Source: Lineus longissimus (taxonomy: Eukaryota > Nemertea > Pilidiophora > Heteronemertea > Lineidae). From it: a stretch of DNA of 64,000 bases. The stretch spans positions 2,482,001 through 2,546,000 of the forward strand of contig NC_088324.1 of NCBI RefSeq assembly GCF_910592395.1, read 5' to 3'. Below the pieces are notes generated by a model. It saw only the letters and a program-made list of their open reading frames with translations. It searched no databases and was not told the DNA's origin. This document shows, one piece after another, positions 25,302-38,100 of this stretch. The stretch's first letter is position 1. Each line of letters opens with the position of its first letter. Both the position numbers and the translations under genes were made by a program.

Positions 25302-26220
25302 GCTCTATGGTATATGTCCCAGTCGCCATCATTGTTAGAGCGTTTGGCCTTGTTGAACTTACGTTGACGAGCGTTTATCTGATGTTTAACATAATCTGTT
25401 ATCCAACATCGGTCTCTGGCTTTAATAGAACTCCTTTTTACAGGTGTAACAAAATTAGTCTTTCACCTCTTCGTTCCGTCTAGGACAACTCCTGGGTCCG
25501 TATTTTACATGCACCCGCTGTGCAGCAAGTACCTGTTTTCCAGGTCGGGATTTTATATACAACCGGACCATTTTTACTGGAGCAAATTTTCGTGTTTGAA
25601 GTCTATTTTCATCAAAACTGCGCCAAGTTAGACTGTCAAACTTTAGGGATACATTTGTCATTGGGAATCTATTGATTGATAGCCTCCTGGTAAGTTGTTA
25701 AGTTGGTGAACGCTTGTATTTCACTATTTTTATGTTGCGATTTGCGACTTTCTGAAAGCTGTCCCCCATGTTTGATGACGTCAGACCTCCACATTGTTTT
25801 GGATTGTGAGTGACGAACTTTCCAGTGGTAACTTTGCAAAGTGTTTTAAATCAGGTAAATGTTGGTGTAAAAGTTATTTCGAAGACATGGCTTATTTCAT
25901 AAAGATCTGTAGCATCTTTTGGTGTCATTTTCAAAGCTGTGACTTTTGGGAATCTCTTGTACTTTGGGCCTAAAGTTGGCACATGTTTCAAAACGGGTTT
26001 GTTTTGTTATCATTTCGAGGGTCTGTAGTCCGTGGGTGACCCCCGTGGATTCGGTATAAAACCCTAATCAACTGGGCGTGAGAGCAGATCGGGTGCTAGC
26101 ATATCTAGCATCAGGAGGTTCTAGCCCTCCGGAGTTGACATTCACCCCAGTCACATACTCCTAGCTTGCAGTTGCACAACATTGCAGAACAAGCCACATG
26201 TTACATCTATGTTGGTCGCG
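25302..26220 (-). repeat. Inverted duplication of the transposon's left flank
   Basis: 919 bp that is the reverse complement of 14748-15665: the right half of the solo-LTR-like insert plus 132 bp of retroposon. Together with the terminal repeats it makes a 1.26 kb inverted repeat (14748-16006 against 24961-26220). It contains no gene; the 68-codon minus-strand frame here mirrors 15307-15513. Confidence 0.85.
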
Positions 26221-26246
26221 CTAGGTACAACTTCCTGTGCATAGAG
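26221..26246. other. Isolated 19-bp transposon end plus target duplicate
   Basis: CTAGGTACAACTTCCTGTG (26221-26239) equals the outermost 19 bp of the right terminal repeat and is followed by CATAGAG, the duplicate of 15659-15665. It marks the original right border of the insertion. Confidence 0.8.
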
Positions 26247-26550
26247 CTTGTCGAGACTGCAACGAGGCTATCAGTTCAAGCATAGAAGACTACTTTAAAA
26301 ATTTAAACAACCAATTGAATAACCCTAATTTAAACTCAAAGAAATTCTGGAATTTAATCAAAGGTTAAACTCAAAGAAATTCTGGAATTTAATCAAAGGT
26401 TATCAAGGTAAACAACACTGTAATGGCATCCCAGACCTACTAGAAGGCGATACCGTATTAACAGACAATTTAGAGAAAAGTAATCTTCTTAATAAATTTC
26501 TGGCTAAACAATGCTCACTGGATGAACAAGATAGAACATTACCATACACT
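26240..26550 (+). pseudogene. Retroposon remnant, right piece with 35-bp tandem duplication
   Basis: Continues the retroposon interrupted at 15665 and matches 33540-33810 of unit 2. A 35-bp segment (AAACTCAAAGAAATTCTGG and following bases) is duplicated in tandem at 26331-26400, shifting the frame. It ends without the reverse transcriptase catalytic region. Confidence 0.75.
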
Positions 26551-26603
26551 AAGTTAAACGAGAGTTTCTGAGCGGAAGCCTAATGTCAATATGATATATC
26601 CTT

Positions 26604-26614
26604 GTTAGAGCAAC
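26604..26614. other. Harbinger excision-like footprint at the unit 1/unit 2 junction
   Basis: GTTAGAGCAAC lies between TATATCCTT and TGATCTGC. At the next junction exactly these flanks are separated by the 6 kb Harbinger-type element (34408-40500). The 11 bp are therefore either a repair footprint after excision or the ancestral unoccupied sequence. Confidence 0.55.
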
Positions 26615-27645
26615 TGATCTGCACCAGACTGTTGAACAGGAATTAAGTAGGCACATTTTAACGACCGGGACATGTACGCTAAACAGTAGGCTGAATCGGC
26701 TGTAGTATGGCAAAGTCCGCATTTAAGCTTACGTTATCGTAGGCTCTTTATTGAATTGCCTGTCCCCGCTGCAAGTTTGTTTCATTTCGTAATGATACAC
26801 AAAAACACTTCAACAAAATGTTTGACAATATAAAACCGATGTAGATTGAAGAATCAAAACATTAGGAACGTGTTTAATGTATAATACCGCCAAATTACTC
26901 ACTGTTGTTGCGGACTCTTGAAGTTGAAGTTGCTGTCAGTGATATTGAAGTCTTTGACAATTGAACTACTTTTGTGATCTGTCGTATACGCCGTGCTGTT
27001 TTGAACACTGGATATTGAGATTGGTCAGTGTTGTTGGTGATCTCTCGCATGAAAAACTGCTTTTATGATATGTTGAATATTTTCCGTGGCACGCTTTTGT
27101 GATCTCTGAGAATGCTTCCGCAATAAGTTTGATATTACTCACCTCTGCTGTAAATTGCGAAATCTGATGGCAGTGCTGTTTGTGATCGTTGACAATCGGA
27201 CCGCTCCGAGCCTTCATGTTGGTATAAAGTGTCTATGCAGGCATTTCTGATTGATGGGATATACAGGACGGTGTATACAGTCACGATATGCAGACAAATT
27301 CGGTTAAAATGAACTGAAGGGTAACAAGTTATTTTATAACATGTATAAGGAATACAAGCATTGGACCAAAAAGTTGAGTTGGTGTTGATGTGTTGGCTGA
27401 GGAGCGGTTAATACTCCCAATTGCTTAAGTTCCTAGAAGTATTGGCTGTCGTCAATATGTTAAAACGTTCTCGCCAAATGATTGCGAAGATTCAACCCCT
27501 TCGTTAAAGGGTTAAATGACCACATTCAAGCAACAAACCATCCAAACGCTGCTTTAGAAAGTGTAGCACAATGCATTGCGCTGACAGAGAAATAAATGTA
27601 CTAATCAAAATATCCGGAAAAAATATAATTTTTTTTTTTTTTTTT

Positions 27646-27708
27646 GTTAAGCGCCTTGAAGTGTTTTACATCAGGCGCAATATAAATTGTTTTAATAATA
27701 ATAATAAA
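27646..27708. repeat. Non-LTR/SINE-type 3' tail (unit 2 copy)
   Basis: Same GCGCCTTGAAG...AGGCGC tail and TAA repeat as at 4246-4311, with a shorter simple repeat. Confidence 0.55.
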
Positions 27709-30700
27709 AGGAGGATCACAAAGTAAGCTGGCGCTTAGAAGCCACGGGAAATATTGGGCTGCTTGCGAGGTGGTTTGCGTGTTTAAAATTTTGCGAGGCT
27801 TTTGTAAATACCACGCAAAGTTTGCGATTACGTTGCGATAATTTTGCATGGTCGCTTAAATTTGCGTGGTTTATCCGATGCGTGGCTTTTCCAGAGTCCT
27901 ATGCTCTCTCGTGGAGTTTACTGCCATCAGTCCTTGCATTTCGACGTCTTATTATTCTGGTAATATATTTTGCATAGTTTGTTTGATTTCAAGAAGGTTA
28001 CATAAGTGCAGTTTCTATTGTAGGTGATATTACAGAACCTAACACATTCCTTGAAATTTGTGGCTCCAAATTGAAGGTCAAGAACAGAATAACCAAGGTC
28101 ACGTAGTGGACGTCGAATCAATTTCAGACACCGAATGTCGGATTTTCTAATCAAATGAGTAACGGCGAAGTGGTCTGCTGGCTCTAGAAAGTGAATATTG
28201 GTTGGATGTGATAATGAACCTATTCTGAAGGGAAAAATCATGTTGTCGTGTACAGCTGCAATCTTTGTTCTGAATGAAGCAATCATTGCTTCACCAAAAC
28301 AATTTAATGAACGAAGATTATTCTATTTTCTATAATGTAAACAGTCATTCCTTACAAGCGTTTGTTATCTTTGTGTCTTTTGCAGATTCGTGCAAATGTG
28401 ACCCGTTCTAGCAGAACCAGTCGCATGTCGCACATAAGATGAGCATAGACGACACCAGGAAATAATAGAAGAAACTGATGTCGTAAGATTTCACAAAAGG
28501 CAGACAACAGTGAAATGAACAAACAGTCCGTCTCAACCTGCCAAGCTCAGAGCGACATGCGACTGGTTTTACTGGAACGGGTGACAAATGCTCTAGACTC
28601 GCCGATCTAAGACCGGTTCATTTACTTGAGGTATGACCATCCCCAGTATGATATGGATCGAGCTGGTCAAGATCATACTGATTGGCTAAAACGCTTCGGT
28701 GTTCAGTGGTGGTAAGTTGATGGAATGTGGGTGGCATTCGAAATGAACAGATTACTTGTGACTTAACGACTTTTATTTCTATCAATGGTAATGGTGTGGT
28801 CGATCAATTTTCCTGACTATTATTAGCCTACGTATATTGATGACGGATCTTGGATGAACAGAAATCGTATTGAAAATAAAAGTGACAACCTAATGAGCTT
28901 ATTCTGACCTGGTGGAAAGGCGACATGCATAATCATTGGACCGATTGAACAATGTTGAGTGGCAACCAACGACAATGCGCAAAATATCTCAGGAGGCTTG
29001 GCTTGCATATCGAGAAACAATCTTAGATCGGTGAGTTTAGAGTATAAGTAACGAAACACATACCATCGCAGAACTTCTCAAAGTGCACATGTTTAGCCTG
29101 AGCTGTATCGCATGATTGAAACGAATTCTTATCTGTAAGGGTATGGCGACTGACTCGGCTGATATGACATGTCCTTCCGAAAGATTCAGATGACTTGATC
29201 AATGATTGGTACAGATCACGTCCTTCTGTGTTTCTTTTTTTACAACAAAAGTCGAAAGAAAGGCATTGAAAGTTATATTTATTATAACGGCATGCTTTTA
29301 AGCAATGTCTCAGCGGTAAAGAATACAGACTTTTGTCGTCGTGGCCGTATATAAAAGCGATTGATATGCATCTAAATTTGATTTTACGTTTTGGACAATG
29401 AGCTGTAATTAAGAGGTTGTAGATTAACCCTTTGAAAAAGGCGTAGTGTTGCAACTATTTTACAGTTAGGAAAGTTTTCCTGGCGGATTCCAGTGCTTCT
29501 ACACGTTTACATAGATTTTAACATTTTCTCCTCTGTACTGCTTATTTCGGGATGAACTTTGATGAAGTTTTCAGGTTATTTTTTTATTCATGTATACAAT
29601 TGAATGTGCTAACTTTCATTTACAAATATATATTATACCAAACCAATCCCTGGCCAGACCCCAAACAATCGCCAAAGGGATCCAATGAAGAGGGTTTTTT
29701 GTTTCAATTGACTTGTAATTTCCTAACCCGGAAATTTGTTCTGGTCCCAATATTTGATTTAGGAAAAGCCATAAATTTGCCCAGTAGTTTTCGCACAGCG
29801 GTCAGAAAGGACAATGACTTTTCGCTATGAAGCCGACTAAAGGTATGACGTAATTTTACTAGGTGACGGCGTTACGCAGGGATACATTTTTTTAAAATGT
29901 ATTGCTTATCATCATGATATCAGAATACAAAAATATCAATTCATGCTAATGTGCCATGTTTTCTCTTAAGTTTACCAATGCTTTCCTCTTCTCTTAGCAC
30001 TGTAAATGAATGTTGAATGTAGCATGTCAAAATAGTTAACATTAACATTCGCATGTTGAAGAATATGCGGTGGTGGACAATGTTATCTCCAAGTAACTTC
30101 CTGTAAAAAATAAAAAAAATGAAATCCAATATGAATATCAGAAAGAGAGCCAAGTCACTTGGAGAAAAGAGTCTGCTGCGGAACATGTAATAGCAATGAA
30201 CACCTTGTGTGCAGTGACTAACGATTTTCATCGTGGCTGTCGCTCAGAAGAAGCTAACCCGACATCAAAATAAAATCATTCAACAGTTTCTTTCTGATCA
30301 GGGAGGGTATGCTCTGAGTGGCCTCTTTAGCTTTAGGTGTCGCTTTGCTCACTTTCTTCATTGAGTCCACCCCACACCCCAACAGCGACACTTAAGACTT
30401 ATCAAAACTATGAAAATATAATTAAACAACTAGCTTCTATCCATGCTCAGCCCAATAAAGTGTGGTTAAATGACCCGTCCTATTATTCAGTATCATCGGA
30501 TTAATAGCGTCAAGCACCGTTAACAAAGGAGGTCTTGTCACTTGCCGTGTCATATGCCAATAATTTTGGTGTGTGTGAATTCATCCAAAAAATTGTGAAA
30601 ATGAGTTATATACAATAAGACAACCAAACGAGTGGTTGTCGTTTTCTGTTTATCACATACCACCACTACGATTTATGAGGGATTTGTAGCTCGAATCATC

Positions 30701-30851
30701 GCAAATTTGATTCCCGAAAAACCAAGACCCAAAGTGCGCCTTGCGTCGCAATGACGTAAATGACGCGATGACGTTACCACAACAAAACAATCGAATAAAG
30801 TTGTTTTGCCGAGTCTGAAATGTCGCAATTTGTATCAGATTTGATTTATTT

Positions 30852-31565
30852 CGGCAGTTATAAAACGCGGATTTCCGCGTAAATCATCGGAAAAATCACA
30901 AAACCGCCAGTAAATACGCGCATAATATTTAATGATAATTATACAAATAACAACATAAATCATAAATCGGAGGCAAGAACTACCAGTTATCTGCACATTT
31001 CATCGGTCAGATTTTAATCCTCTGGAGCGCCATTCATGCCATTCCGATCGACTCTTCCCTCTTTTTTTCTTGGTGTTGATAAACTTTGCATGTTATCTTT
31101 GACACCACCGTGGTTCCTTCCCGAAAACATTACGAGGCTGCTTTCAAGTGTGATTGATGCCCGGATTGATGTACGTTACGGTATATGCCTCCTTCAAATA
31201 TAAGTCGATGACGAACTGAATTCTGGTCTACGAAATTTTTTTATAACAATCTCCTTGCAGCTCGAACCTAACCAACCATATGCGACTGCACATTGGGGTC
31301 TATTTTTAGCAATCGCAAAAACTTACTTCGCGGCCCGTCTAGAGTATAAGTTTATTTCAAACTACAAGGTGCTTGTGATTTACTGCGCATACAGCGCACC
31401 GATTACGGGGATTCCCAAATACCTTGTAACCAGGAGTACTTCATGCGCACAACAATGCACACTACTAATATGAAAAACTCTCACCTGCGGTTCAGGCAGC
31501 CACCCTGTAGCCAAGTTAGATTTTTCCGCGGATTTACGCGGAAATCCGCGTTTTATAACAGCCGG
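30852..31565. mobile_element. 714-bp non-autonomous inverted-repeat element, 9-bp target duplicate
   Basis: Ends CGGCAGTTATAAAACGCGGA on the left and its near-perfect inverse on the right, continuing for over 30 bp; GATTTATTT flanks it at 30843-30851 and 31566-31574. Unit 1 (near 12205) shows the empty site. No transposase is present. A 9-bp duplicate is compatible with Mutator- or Merlin-like families but I cannot assign it. A small open frame (31255-31473) has no recognisable domain. Confidence 0.75.
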
Positions 31566-33028
31566 ATTTATTTGTATCAATTTGTATCAAAACCTCGATA
31601 TCGTCTTGGCATGTGATAAAATGGTTGTATGAACGTGCCAGTTTTTTCTACCTGGTAATTACAAGTAAGGGCATCCTCTGAACATGTGTCGAAACAGTTC
31701 AAGAAAACGAAAACCACTAATTCGCAAGTTCTCAGAGACATCTCAATTGTTTTCCTGTTCGAATTATTATGACAACATGAAGAAAATCGAGGACTATCAG
31801 AACAAAAGTGCATTAAATCCTTTCGGCACAATTTAAATTACCATTTTAAACTCTGTTAAAACTTGATTCTTTTTTTTACAAAATAAATCGATATCCCGTG
31901 GGGAAAGAGAGTGGCCGTTCGGACGCTGATTCGCCAGGGTGATATATATGTTTCGAACTTTATCAAGAACAGGACAAAAAACAATCGAATATTACACTTG
32001 AATTACAAAGTGGTCTTGCCTTTCGACCAGAATGTATAAAATTGTCACCAATGTTGACTCTTCGCCGTCACTATAAGGTTCGTTCTTGATCATCACAAAC
32101 AAATATCCTTTGCTTAAACCCAAAATACTACCACCAACTTATGCGTGAAAATCGCAACACATCGAAGAGAGCTAAAGCGCCAATGTGTTCCAGTTGAAAG
32201 AAAAAAACACCTCAGACGTATTTCCTTCTCAATTGGTCAACAATCAATACATACTTACTTCTCATCGACTTGGATATCTTATGGATTGTAGAAAATACGC
32301 CACTGGTAGACTCAATTTACTTACATTGTCTGCGCCGATTACCGTAAACAAATACTTTATCAATAGAGCCATCAACCTTAAAATGTCCAGGATTCCTTAA
32401 CCCACACCTGCGATATATTAAATACACAAGCTTAGCTCGACAGGTCTACGCGAGGTTCTATACCAATTAGTTTGATATGCAACATACTATCCGCATATAG
32501 ACGCACACATTCGACAAAGCCGTTTAATAGTAGCACATATCGATTAGTATCGAAGGAATAATGACAATGGTATTTCAAAAATATTGAACATCTGTGCGAA
32601 CAAATTATTATTTAGTTTACTGTGATGTTTTACATGTATATGTACATGAAACTCATATTTCTTCTCAGAAAAAGCAATGAGACATTGAAGGAATGGAAGG
32701 CCCGGGAATTATGCCACTAAAAGACCACAGAACATTCAGCCGATGTTATACAGAAGATTGATACAATTATGATGTAATGATAAACATGTTTCTCACATTG
32801 TCTGGTAAGACGCCACAATCAGATACAGAGTGTCGAACTTTTGAAAATCTCACCATGGCACTTAAAGGAGTGGTTGGGATCCAACCGCCAAGGTAGAACG
32901 TCACGGGGATCGAGAAATTCCTTCAACGTTGTATCAAAACACGTATATTGCCAATGATGAGTTCCAACTAGCTGGCCAAAACACGAGTCCCAAAGAATGC
33001 TAAAGGCATTCGCCGTTCGTTAAGAAAA

Positions 33029-33856
33029 TTGAAATTTGGAATTGAATCAGAAGAAAAATCAATTGTTAAGTTAGTCCTAGGTATGATTCTGTCAAATTGG
33101 ACACTTCTCTGTTATGTATATTTTAGATTGATCATAGCAGGTGACATTGAATTGAACCGAGGTCCTGTCGATCACAACCAAAACTCCAACAAAAGTCCAC
33201 TCTCCTTTAATTTAACACTAAATTCTGGTTTGAATAACCCAGGTATAAAGGAGATTCAAAACGTCTCGAATGTAAACTGGGAGAGGCTTTCCACTGGGCT
33301 TGCTAGTAAACCCTGGAATACATTTATAAATAACGAAGATCCAAAGCTGAGCCTTGAAAACTGGCTAAACTGTTTTGAAACCACCATTAAAGAGTTTATT
33401 CCTGTAAAAAGGATTACTATTAAAGCCAGAGAACAATGTTGGATTACATATTATGTTAAACATCAGATAAACGCTCGTCAACGTAAATTCAAGAAGGCCA
33501 AACGCTCTAACAATGATGGCGACTGGGACATATACCATAGAGCTTGTCGAGACTGCAACGAGGCTATCAGTTCAACCATAGAAGACTACTTTAAAAATTT
33601 AAACAACCAATTGAATAACCCTAATTTAAACTCAAAGAAATTCTGTAATTTAATCAAAGGATATCAAGGTAAACAACACTGTAATGGCATCTCAGACCTA
33701 CTAGAAGGCGATACCGTATTAACAGACAATTTAGAGAAAAGTAATCTTCTTAATAAATTTCTGGCTAAACAATGCTCACTGGATGAACAAGATAGAACAT
33801 TACCAGACACTACCCACGATGGACCTGAACTTCAGTTCCGTGAATTTACTGTGTGA
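33029..33856 (+). pseudogene. Non-LTR retroposon remnant with damaged 2A motif (unit 2 copy)
   Basis: A 275-codon open frame, the longest surviving piece of this retroposon. Residues near 38-45 read DIELNRGP (33143-33166): the essential Pro of the 2A signature is Arg (codon 33158-33160), whereas unit 1 keeps DIELNPGP. A hydrophobic stretch precedes it, as usual for 2A. After about 60 residues it enters the basic linker before reverse transcriptase (IKAREQCWITYYVKHQI, then KRSNNDGDWDIYHRACRDC), so the endonuclease has been lost by internal deletion. The frame ends before any catalytic reverse transcriptase motif. Not functional as it stands. Confidence 0.65.
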
Positions 33857-34223
33857 GAACAGCAATAGCATCATTCACATAAGCCACTCTGACCTCCCGG
33901 ACCCATCCAAAGGTGAACTGATTGTGTGCATCCAATCCTTTATAAGCACGCATTTCCCGAGTGCTGTACACTGGGTTAGTAGACAGAACAAGATAGTTAA
34001 CCATGTTAATGTACGTTATTTCAGGCAATGCCTTGCGTTCATCGCTAAAATCGGACTTTTTCATGCAATAGGGATCAACTCCATTAATGCCTTTTAACTC
34101 ATATTTGTATAATAGTTTGTTTTCAGGTCGTAAATTTCTTTGATATTCGCTTTCTTCTGCTAAACAAGACACGACCGGCAGACAAACGGCCACCATATTG
34201 TATCGATGGTGGCCCCCCAACAT
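33846..34223 (-). pseudogene. YqaJ/SWIM-type invertebrate protein fragment (N-terminal exon-like)
   Basis: A 125-codon minus-strand frame containing LPEITYINMVNYLV and, further on, MRAYKGLDAHNQFTFGWV. This arrangement (P-E-[IV]-T-Y, a short helix, then A-Y-K-x-L-[ED]-A, then G-[WH]-V) resembles the N-terminal part of the many invertebrate proteins with SWIM zinc fingers and YqaJ-type exonuclease domains; this is from memory of the family, not a search. It occurs only in unit 2, with no downstream exon nearby, so it is probably a stranded first exon or a captured fragment. Confidence 0.35.
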
Positions 34224-34662
34224 GGCGGCCGGTGGAAACCTGTGACGTCATTGCAAAGGGTCTATTAAAAGCGAGTTTCGCTCGAGCAACATGCACAGTA
34301 CCCTTCCCACGACAAAAATCGTTATCAAAGCGACCTTAGAAAATAACCGTCATCAAGTTAAACGAGAGTTTCTGAGCGGAAGCCTATTGTCAATATGATA
34401 TATCCTTGGGTCCATATTTATATCCATATTTATATCCTTGGGTCCATATTTACGAAAGGCACGCAATATTCTGCTTTGCGATTGCGTTGGGTGTGCTTTG
34501 CGGGCACGCTAAATTTGCGAAGCGTGGTATTTACGAAGACCTCGCTAAGGCCTCGCAAGGAAATCGTAAACAGACGGAAAATAGCGTGGTCGCTAAGTTT
34601 GCGAAAAGTCGCAAATAACAGGAGAATTGCATTTAGCGCCAATTTTGAAGGTAGTTCTTTAT

Positions 34663-35116
34663 TTAGTCGTAATTTGGCCATACGGCATGCAACATATTAT
34701 AAGTGAATGCTTTGACAGTCTTGTTGCATTTGTATTGCTCCTGTAGGCCTATAGATAGGGCAAAGTGAGACTCGTTTTTGACTATTTTCGAAACAGTTGG
34801 CTGACTTAATCCGCCTAGGTCTGCAGAATCAAACTGTAACTGCTCGGATGCGAAGTACGTAATGGCACATAGGCATTGTAGAGAGGCCGGTACCGACTGA
34901 GACCTTTTAGTTGGTGATTCTAGGTCGTCCTTTATGAGATCTATTATTTCGAAAAGCACGTGTCGTGGAAGTCTAAACCTCCTTATGAGTTTGGCATCGC
35001 TGTATGAATCCAGTGGGTTAGTTCTATCTAGAAACACCCTTGGCTCCCGACATATATGGCGTCGCTGTTCCTCTGCTAGCAGGTGTAGAAGAGCCATTCT
35101 CGACACTGTACATGTA
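34663..35116 (-). pseudogene. HARBI1-like transposase, N-terminal fragment
   Basis: The minus-strand frame reads HICREPRVFLDRTNPLDSYS, then RRFRLPRHVLFEIIDLI, later LCAITYFASEQLQFDSADLG and LSQPTVSKIVK. This is the conserved N-terminal helical region of PIF/Harbinger nuclease-type transposases. The catalytic DDE region is missing: after TVSKIVK the frame moves into unrelated sequence and stops about 220 bp from the element's end. The upstream end is cut by the Tc1 insertion at 35117, whose terminal repeat supplies the apparent first residues of the open frame. It cannot encode an active nuclease. Confidence 0.7.
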
Positions 35117-38100
35117 CAGTCCTTCAAAAAAGTAAATGGACACACAAAAATCAAATTTTCTTGAAAACGGCTGGTGATAAATCGATTCGGTTTGCTGCCT
35201 TTGATAGGACATTTAGTTGTGCATCATGGTATCTACCACATAAAAATTAGCCATTTTATCTAATACCGACTTTTATTGATTTACAAAAGGCCCCAAAATC
35301 AACTTTTTCGTTTCCGATTTTTTTCGTACTTTTTCTTGATAGGATGAATCACCATGATGAAAAACCCACGTCCCCATCACGGTGATGAAAATATCTTGTG
35401 TTAATTGGTGGGAAAACAGCATTTTATGTCAAAATTTTGCACCTTGTTTATTGACTTTGGAATTACTTTGGAGAAACCCCCTGGTGATCTTCACCGATCT
35501 TCACCACCAAGCCTATTGGATTCGAAAATGCTAGTGTATTGAACCCGATCACACGCTACAAAATTTTGAATTCAGTTTTTGTGAATAGGCCCGATGAGCA
35601 TGTTGAATGTCAGCAATTTCAATACAAATGGGATGTTCATTTCCTCTTGACATGCAAACTAACGTTTTCTTGGAGTGGGTAAATAACTAGAGGGTGTCCC
35701 ATGAAAATGCAGCACAAGATAAATTGTGATTAATCACAGCTGCTGATGTTGCGGGGTGTAAGATTCAACAAATTAAATTGTTGATCCAGTTGATGGTTAA
35801 AACCACAATCAGAACTTTTCAAACTGTCGTTTCTTTATACAGGCCTAGGGATAGTGTCACCCATGTTAGATAACTGCACCCTGACTGATGTAACAGATGT
35901 CTATTGGTCACAAGTCCGAGTTGTCTTCGATTGCACTACCAGTACAGCCAACATGCCACGGTGGAGAGGTGCTGAAGAGCTTAGTCAGTTCCTCAAGGGT
36001 AGAATTATTGCATTACGAGAAGATGGTCTTAGCTACAGGGACATTGCAGGGCATTTAGGAATATCCAAATCTGTTGTCGTCAATTGGTGCAATCGTTACC
36101 TTGAAACTGGGGCCACTGATTGTTTGGAACGGTCTGGACGTCCAAGGGAAACCACCGAAAGGGAGGACAGATTGATCATCAGACAGGCTGAAAGAAATCC
36201 GTTTGTAACTCCCCGGCAGATATTGGTTACATTGGGTCGCCAGGAGCTGCTTAATCGCCAGACTATTCGGAATCGACTTTCGGCAGAAGGACTAAATGGT
36301 AGAATTGCAGCAATAAAGGAAAAGCTCACCCCAATGCATATGGCCCAGCGACTGCAATTTGCTGAGGTAAGACAATCTGCCAGTGAATGCATCATGATTC
36401 ACAGAAAAAAATGTTTTTGGTATAATTTAAGATTATTATAGGATAAAAATACAGTTAATTCATTCCATCCTATGTCATAAACACAAAATATTCATATCTT
36501 TAAGAAATATCTGCACACTGAAATCGTAATTATCAGCTTGACAAATGCCTTCACTTGTTATTACCGCAAATTAGGACCTCTGAAAACGAAACTATATACA
36601 TGTAACAGAAAACGGAACATTCATGCACAAAAAACTGAGAGGTCAGCAAGTTATATTTTTATTTTGAAAAGTTTTGGTTTGATTTGTGAAACACAGTGTT
36701 CTCTGTGAACTGTATTTTTCTAGCATGAACACGTAAAAACACAAAATAAACGCAAAAGAACTATGAAATGCGAGATAGTCAGAAAACGAAGAGGTTTTTT
36801 TAAAAAGAGGAGGTCGGCAAAAAGAAGACGTTAAAAAGGAAGAGGTTGTGAAATGAAGACGCTGGATGGCGCTCTAGTTCGTTGGGTTGGACCCCGTTAG
36901 ACTCGGATTTCATCAAGTTGCAGGTTGATAAAAACTCGAGTCCAACCGAACAACGAACTGCAGAGTGCCATCTAACGTCTTCGTTCCAAAAACCTCTTTC
37001 TTTTTTAACTTCTTCGTTTTTGCGGGTTTTTTTGTGTTTTACGGATTACATACAGGCAACTGTGCTTCACAAATAAACAAAAAACCTTCCAAAGTAAAAA
37101 TATAACCCGCCATACAAAACCGAGTCTGCATTGGTGACACTACCTGTGGGTGCAAATGTTAATTGTCACTTCTTTCACTTTAAAGGAACATCAAGACTGG
37201 ACTGAGGAACAATGGCGAGAGGTAATCTTCAGTGACGAAAAGACCTATCAGCTTGATAAGAATGGGCAGGTTTGGGTAAGGAGGCCTATTGGAACAAGAT
37301 TTGATGAGCAATACATCAAAACGAAGCGCAGGAGTGGCCGATTTTCTGTTTCGGTGTTTGAATGGATGGACAATATGGGTTCAGGACGTGTTTATAGGAT
37401 ACAGGGGAGACTAAACCAGGATCAATATTTAAGAATACTACAGGAGCAAGCAGTTCCCGATATTCGCCTTACTCATGATATGTTCACATTTCAGCAAGAC
37501 AGGTTGGTTTACTTAGTAATCTCCTCATTCACTGAGCGATAAACGAAGGGACAATTTCGCATCACCAAAAGACGGTCAAATCCACCCTTCATTTTACCCG
37601 TGCAGTGAAGTTATAAATCGGATGTGCTCTACACATTAGAGTGGTATTCTTTGTTAACTTCTTATGCCCCCACCCACACAAAAGGTGGAGGGGGCTTTAT
37701 GCTATCGTCGGTGCGTTGGCGTCCGGTGACGTCCGTTGACATTTTGAACATAACCCCTTGCCCGATTTAATTCATTTTGCTGTGCTAAGGTCACCAAATT
37801 AATGTCGCCCCAATTTTACCCTCTGCATTTTGATACGATACAGTACGGGTCCGAAACCCACACCCACCAATAGGCCAAGATCAACATTCATCCAATATTT
37901 TTTTTCACAGGTCACCTATCCATACAGCAAGGCGCGTCCAAGGATGGCTGCAAGATCAGGATTTTGGTGTAATGGATTGGCCACCGAAAAGTGCTGATCT
38001 TAATCCCATAGAGAACGCATGGTCTCGATCACAACAAGATGTCGAATTCGCAAATGTCAATGATGCTGACGAAATGTGGGATGAAATCCAGGCTGCATGG

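Larger units (their letters stand above)
3207..26614. repeat. Tandem unit 1 (longest, with nested insertions)
   Basis: Starts at TGATCTGCACCAG, immediately after the Harbinger end, and ends at the same motif at 26615 where unit 2 begins. Stretches 3207-13986, 15534-15665 and 26240-26600 align with unit 2 apart from insertions and deletions. 3207-5530, 6290-7630, 9130-9535 and 12086-13600 are otherwise gene-free, AT-rich and shared by the copies. I see only short unrelated open frames there that differ between copies by amino-acid-changing substitutions. Unit-specific inserts are listed separately. Confidence 0.85.
26615..34407. repeat. Tandem unit 2 (about 7.8 kb)
   Basis: Closest to an uninterrupted unit: it lacks the Polinton, P-type transposon, solo-LTR-like insert, TACTTCCACT element and TTAG-flanked insert. 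It has two private segments, 30852-31565 and about 33811-34350. 26615-30850 and 31575-33000 are gene-free, AT-rich and align with unit 1 at high identity; I see nothing further in them. Confidence 0.85.
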
